Both the position numbers and the translations under genes were made by a program. Of a stretch of DNA of 64,000 nt, positions 60,261-64,000 are shown piece by piece. The notes beneath the pieces were generated by a model. That model saw nothing but the letters and a program-made list of their open reading frames with translations, ran no database searches and was not told the origin of the DNA. The stretch's first letter is position 1, and each line of letters opens with the position of its first letter. Location: NCBI GenBank assembly GCA_019695185.1, contig JAIBAN010000042.1, positions 1 to 64,000 of the forward strand, written 5' to 3'. Origin of the DNA: Blastocatellia bacterium (GTDB taxonomy: Bacteria; Acidobacteriota; Blastocatellia; Chloracidobacteriales; Chloracidobacteriaceae).

Positions 60261-62291
60261 TCAAAAAGAGGTTTGCCCAAACGAGACAGCCCGCAAAAAG
60301 GTGAAATCAACCGAGGAAAGTTGCCCGTTTCCCCGGCTGCCGTTGGCATTGAGAGGCGTTACATCAGCGGCAAGTTGTTGGCTGGCGGTGGGAGTTGCCT
60401 GAAACAGAAGATAGGCACGGGCCAGTGACAGGTCATTGGTTTGAAAAACCCCATTCCGGTTGACATCTCCCCAAAGAACAAACTCCGGAAAAGTCGAGGC
60501 AGGGTCTTCCGGGTGCGTTACATTTTGCGGCAGGGTTTGCGACGTTGCTTCAAAGGTGCTGCCCACCCGAACCGTCAGGTAGCCGTTGATATTGGCTGCC
60601 CCGGTACTGGAAGCAGGTACTTGGACCGAAATCTGGCTATCACTCAATACACTCACATCGGCAGCCGGAACAAGGTTTGAACCTCCGAAAAAAACCTGTG
60701 TGGCACCGGCCACAAAACCGGTGCCGGAAACCAGGACCGTTTTTCCCGGAGCGGAGGCAATCGGATAGAACTGGGTAATGGTGGGGGGAGTCCCGGTTTT
60801 TTTCAAAAAATCCTCGACGGACCATCCTCTGGCCCCGTTGCTGTATTCCACTTCCCACCAAGTCAGATAGGAATCAGGCGCAGCCAGATTGCAGAGAGGC
60901 CGCTGGGGACCGCTCACAATCCGGCCTGTGGTTCCGCTTGGAACATTGGTGATAACTGTTGGGCCACAAGCCGAATTGCGCACGTTCAGGCCGGTGGTGG
61001 TGACAATCTGGTCACCCACGCCGAAACCGGGAGTATTGGTTAAAACAATGTTGGTGTAATACGCCTGAACGATTTGTTGCCAGTCCCGGCCATCACGCCC
61101 GGCAAATTGTTGGGCTCCCCGTTGGCACATGCCAACTCCGTGCCCATAGATAAATTGCTGCCGCCCGCCAATGGTTACAACACAGCAGGTTTCGGTCGTT
61201 TGAGAGCAATTCACATGGCCACTGCACGGGCGGGAGCGGGCATAACCGAGGGTTCCCACGCCGAGGCCGCCGGGAATACAGGTGGTGATATTGGAAAGCC
61301 CGTCTTCACTGTTCAGGGTGAAATCTCCATGACAGCGGGCGGAAAAATAGGCTGGAACCACCTGGTTGTTGAACAAAAAAACAATGGCGTTGGTGTTGTA
61401 CGTGGCATTGGTGCTCTTGTTGCCGTGGGTGGCCGTGTAGGCTTGCCCGCCATTGGCAACACCAGTCCGATTGAACCGTTCCAAGGCGTAGGTCCGGGCA
61501 CAGACAGCCTGATTTTTAAGCGCCTCAAAGGGAAACCCGTCACCCATTTCAGCCGAAACCACCCCGGCAATAAACTCATTGAAATCCATCAATCCGGTGA
61601 AGCCAGCCAGATTGACCACCTGCACCTGGGTGGGGACGGCCAAAAACACTTCTCCCGTGGCGGTTTTCACCGGAGGAGTTGTGATGGGGACTTTCTGCGC
61701 AAAGGAATCAGTGGCAGGGAATTTTTCGGGTTGGGAAAATTCGGGATGTTCAAGCACAAGCCCCTGCCGGACTTGTTCATGCAGCGTTCTCAATTGTTCG
61801 GTTTCGTTGGGGGTAGGTTCCGCCTTTGCGAGGGAAAAAATAATTTCAGACCCTGCCTGTTCCCCGGTCCAGACCATAACCTGATGTTGTGACAGATAGC
61901 CGGGGCAGGTGGCTTCCACGGCCACCAGGGGGCAATCGGGAGTGGAGACCGGGACCGCAAACCCACCTTGGGTATCCGTGAAAGCCTTTTTCAAAAGCGG
62001 GGTTGCGTGGTCCAGCCCAAGCAATCGGAGGGTTCCATCGGGGAGCTTTTCAAGCACACGTTTCCGAACCTCGACACGGGCACCAGCCAGCGGTTTTCCC
62101 GTCAGGGCATCTTTGACAGACCCCCGCACGAGACTTTGGTTTGAACCGGGTCGAACCAGGGCTCCGGCGGGCAGGGTGAAAAACAACCCCCAGAGAACCA
62201 GCCAAACGCCTGTATTCAGCAACTGGCTGAGCTTCGAAGGCGGCTGCAAAGCAAACCGGACCTGTTCAGGCAAGGTGAAAAAAGACTGCAT
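60261..62291 (-). CDS. SpoIID/LytB-like secreted protein with SH3, IPT and dockerin-like modules
   Basis: A 676-residue protein. After a hydrophobic export segment (about 25-45) comes a carboxypeptidase-regulatory-like beta domain (VKDALTGKPLAGARVEVRKR). A SpoIID domain follows (FNEFIAGVVSAEMGDGFPFE, LKNQAVCARTYALERF, and the ending YGHGVGMCQRGAQQFAGRDG), the pattern of lytic transglycosylases that cut peptidoglycan glycan strands. Then come an SH3-like domain (GLNVRNSACGPTVITNVPSG) and a 174-residue tail with IPT/TIG plus dockerin-like calcium loops (GDVNRNGVFQTNDLSLA), matching the M28 peptidase at 1104-2660 and ending in GQTSF. It likely acts at the cell wall outside a sporulation context. 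Confidence 0.9.
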   Translation of the reverse strand: MQSFFTLPEQVRFALQPPSKLSQLLNTGVWLVLWGLFFTLPAGALVRPGSNQSLVRGSVKDALTGKPLAGARVEVRKRVLEKLPDGTLRLLGLDHATPLLKKAFTDTQGGFAVPVSTPDCPLVAVEATCPGYLSQHQVMVWTGEQAGSEIIFSLAKAEPTPNETEQLRTLHEQVRQGLVLEHPEFSQPEKFPATDSFAQKVPITTPPVKTATGEVFLAVPTQVQVVNLAGFTGLMDFNEFIAGVVSAEMGDGFPFEALKNQAVCARTYALERFNRTGVANGGQAYTATHGNKSTNATYNTNAIVFLFNNQVVPAYFSARCHGDFTLNSEDGLSNITTCIPGGLGVGTLGYARSRPCSGHVNCSQTTETCCVVTIGGRQQFIYGHGVGMCQRGAQQFAGRDGRDWQQIVQAYYTNIVLTNTPGFGVGDQIVTTTGLNVRNSACGPTVITNVPSGTTGRIVSGPQRPLCNLAAPDSYLTWWEVEYSNGARGWSVEDFLKKTGTPPTITQFYPIASAPGKTVLVSGTGFVAGATQVFFGGSNLVPAADVSVLSDSQISVQVPASSTGAANINGYLTVRVGSTFEATSQTLPQNVTHPEDPASTFPEFVLWGDVNRNGVFQTNDLSLARAYLLFQATPTASQQLAADVTPLNANGSRGNGQLSSVDFTFLRAVSFGQTSF

Positions 62292-62508
62292 GGGGGATGG
62301 CCTTTCCGGGTGAGGATTGACTGGAAGCTACCACTTGAGGGATTTGCTTCAAAGCAATTTTTCATTCCAATATGAGTTTGCTCGTTCCCACTATTGACCT
62401 TTCTGTGGTTTCCCCCTTAAAAAGCGGCCCTAATCGGTTGCTCAAGAGGCAACATCGGGTGCATTGCAGCATTTCACAACCCGCACTCCCGGACTGACCT
62501 GACCCAGC

Positions 62509-64000
62509 ATGGATTTGGAAAACCCCCTACAGCACAACCTGGAAGACCTTTACCCCCTGTCACCCATGCAGCAGGGCATGCTGTTTCATGCTTTGTTGGA
62601 CCAGGAGTCCCGGCTGTACGAGGAAGTTTTTTCAATCCGGCTCCGGGGAACCATCAATCGGGAAGCCTTTCAACACGCCTGGCAATTGGTGACCGACCGG
62701 CACACCATCTTGCGGACGGCTTTTGTCTGGGAAGACCTGGACGATCCATTACAGGCAGTTTTTGCGAAAGTCGCCATCGCGGTGGAATTTTTGGACCGCA
62801 CCGGTTTGAACGCCAAAGAAGTGGCAGAGGAATTCAGCTCAGTCAGTCAGTCAGGTTTTTTCCGTGAACCAATCAATCTGGCCATCCCTCCATTATTTCG
62901 GGTGGTTTTGGTGCAACTGGCTGAAAATGACTTCCTGTTCGTCTGGAATATTCACCATGTGCTGATGGACGGCTGGAGTGTACCCCTCTTGTTACGGGAG
63001 GTATTTGCCGGTTATGAAGCCGCCTGCCAGGGCCGCCAACCCTGGTTGCCGCCGGTTGAACCATACCGGACCTACATTGGCTGGCTTCAGGAACAAAGTG
63101 AGGCGGAAGCCCAAAAATTTTGGCAGGAAACGCTGGCCGGATTTACCGGACCAAATCAATTGAACGGGTTGTTCACCGTTTTTCAAACTTCCACACCCAC
63201 AGAATTTGCCTTTGACCGGAAATCAATAGCTTTCTCCCCGGCAGAAACCCAGACCTTGACCGAACTGGCGCGGGTTTATCATCTGACTCTCAATTCTCTG
63301 GTTCAGGGAGCACTGGCTCGTATTCTGGGAATCTACAGCCAATCCAACGACGTGGTTTTCGGTGTCACAACCTCAGGTCGGCCCGGCGAAATTCCGGGAG
63401 TGGAATCAATGATTGGGTTGTTTATCAACACGATTCCTTTCCGGGTTTTCATTGACCCGGAGAAAAAGCTCGTTGAATGGTTACAGGCAGTCCAGCGGGG
63501 GATGGCAGAGGCAAACCGGTTTGACTATGTCGGGCTGTACCAAATCCAACAATGGAGTTCCTGCCCGCCCCCGACGCCACTTTTTGGTTGTTTGCTGGTA
63601 TTTGAAAATTTTCCCGGCCTGGAACCTGGCGCAGGGAAAGAATCAAGTTCAAAGCGATTGCAGGTTGGCGAAATCAGCGGGTTTGAGCGAACCAATTATC
63701 CGTTGGCCGTGGTGGCTGCACCGGGAAGGGAATTACACCTGCACGTGACTTTTGATGGTAATCAGTTTGGTGATTTTGCCATTACCGCGCTGCTTTCCCA
63801 TTTGAAATCCCTGCTGTTGGCGGTTGCGCAACACATTTCGGCCCCCGTTTCTTCCTGGATTCCCGCTGACCAAAGAGAGCTTGAAAAGTTGGAGCTTTTC
63901 GGTCAGGGGCCAACGACCCCGCTTCCTTCAGGTGAAACCGTTGTCAGCCTGATTACCCGACAGATGGAGCAAACTCCGGCAGCCACAGCTTTGGTGTTTG
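62509..64000 (+). CDS. Non-ribosomal peptide synthetase, N-terminal condensation domain (partial)
   Basis: An open frame of at least 497 codons that runs off the right edge. It begins with a condensation domain: DLYPLSPMQQGMLFHALLDQ (C1), DRHTILRTAFVWEDLDDPLQ (C2), the catalytic NIHHVLMDGWSVPLL (C3, HHxxxDG), FGVTTSGRPGEIPGVESMIG (C5) and LFINTIPFRV. The condensation domain comes first, so this module should receive a substrate from an upstream protein or a starter such as a fatty acid. The last codons (VVSLITRQMEQTPAATALVF) look like the start of an adenylation domain. No clear ribosome-binding site precedes ATG 62509. Confidence 0.93.
   Translation, partial: MDLENPLQHNLEDLYPLSPMQQGMLFHALLDQESRLYEEVFSIRLRGTINREAFQHAWQLVTDRHTILRTAFVWEDLDDPLQAVFAKVAIAVEFLDRTGLNAKEVAEEFSSVSQSGFFREPINLAIPPLFRVVLVQLAENDFLFVWNIHHVLMDGWSVPLLLREVFAGYEAACQGRQPWLPPVEPYRTYIGWLQEQSEAEAQKFWQETLAGFTGPNQLNGLFTVFQTSTPTEFAFDRKSIAFSPAETQTLTELARVYHLTLNSLVQGALARILGIYSQSNDVVFGVTTSGRPGEIPGVESMIGLFINTIPFRVFIDPEKKLVEWLQAVQRGMAEANRFDYVGLYQIQQWSSCPPPTPLFGCLLVFENFPGLEPGAGKESSSKRLQVGEISGFERTNYPLAVVAAPGRELHLHVTFDGNQFGDFAITALLSHLKSLLLAVAQHISAPVSSWIPADQRELEKLELFGQGPTTPLPSGETVVSLITRQMEQTPAATALVF

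Overview
The window looks like a moderately GC-rich bacterial accessory region, most likely from an Acidobacteriota (Blastocatellia-like) genome. That assignment is inference from gene content: an OmpR-type winged helix fused to TPRs, CHAT-TPR protein, sigma/anti-sigma pairs of a type common in that phylum, large secreted NHL, BNR/sortilin and delta-60 repeat proteins, S9/M16/M28/S41 peptidases and HpnH. There is no rRNA, tRNA, CRISPR array or ribosomal protein gene that I could recognise. Two different ParA-based partition loci lie about 52 kb apart, so a plasmid, chromid or integrated-plasmid origin is possible, although no replication initiator was seen.

Layout. 0-1 kb: truncated IS200-type transposase and a CYTH-domain protein. 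1-5.4 kb: M28 peptidase, partition locus 1 (HTH-ParA fusion plus ParB) and a beta/gamma-crystallin-like gene. 5.6-7.2 kb: ECF sigma factor with a membrane partner. 7.6-13.9 kb: M16 protease, a secreted protein, a winged-helix TPR regulator and an EamA transporter. 14-19.5 kb: sigma/anti-sigma cassette A facing a CHAT-TPR caspase-like protease with a SUKH gene. 19.6-26.2 kb: two giant secreted repeat proteins. 26.5-28.5 kb: LytS/LytTR two-component pair. 28.6-31.3 kb: CrcB, an anchored hypothetical protein and an amidohydrolase. 31.4-33.0 kb: an IscB (OMEGA) element with an intact-looking nuclease and a recognisable omega-RNA. 33.1-37.7 kb: hypothetical protein with a clamp-binding-like tail, MOSC protein, HExxH protein, S9 peptidase and GNAT. 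38-42.7 kb: NHL-repeat protein. 42.9-45.2 kb: hypothetical and CPBP proteins. 45.4-50.9 kb: DUF2760-Hsp70-Hsp70 operon. 51.2-55.3 kb: S41 peptidase, DUF2809 and sigma/anti-sigma cassette B. 55.4-57.9 kb: a second beta/gamma-crystallin-like gene and partition locus 2. 58.4-64 kb: HpnH, a hypothetical protein, SpoIID protein and the start of an NRPS.

The most striking signal is in partition locus 2. The gene after parA, which encodes a probable ribbon-helix-helix protein, carries twelve copies of the octamer GCTATACA (both orientations, more than one reading frame) within about 500 bp. This looks like a DNA-binding site array, possibly a centromere, written inside the coding sequence of its own presumed binding protein. 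Other notable signals are the IscB/omega-RNA unit, a conserved 75-bp element with a 20-bp palindrome at two loci, the linkage of crystallin-like paralogues to both partition loci, and a shared 174-residue C-terminal module on two unrelated secreted enzymes.
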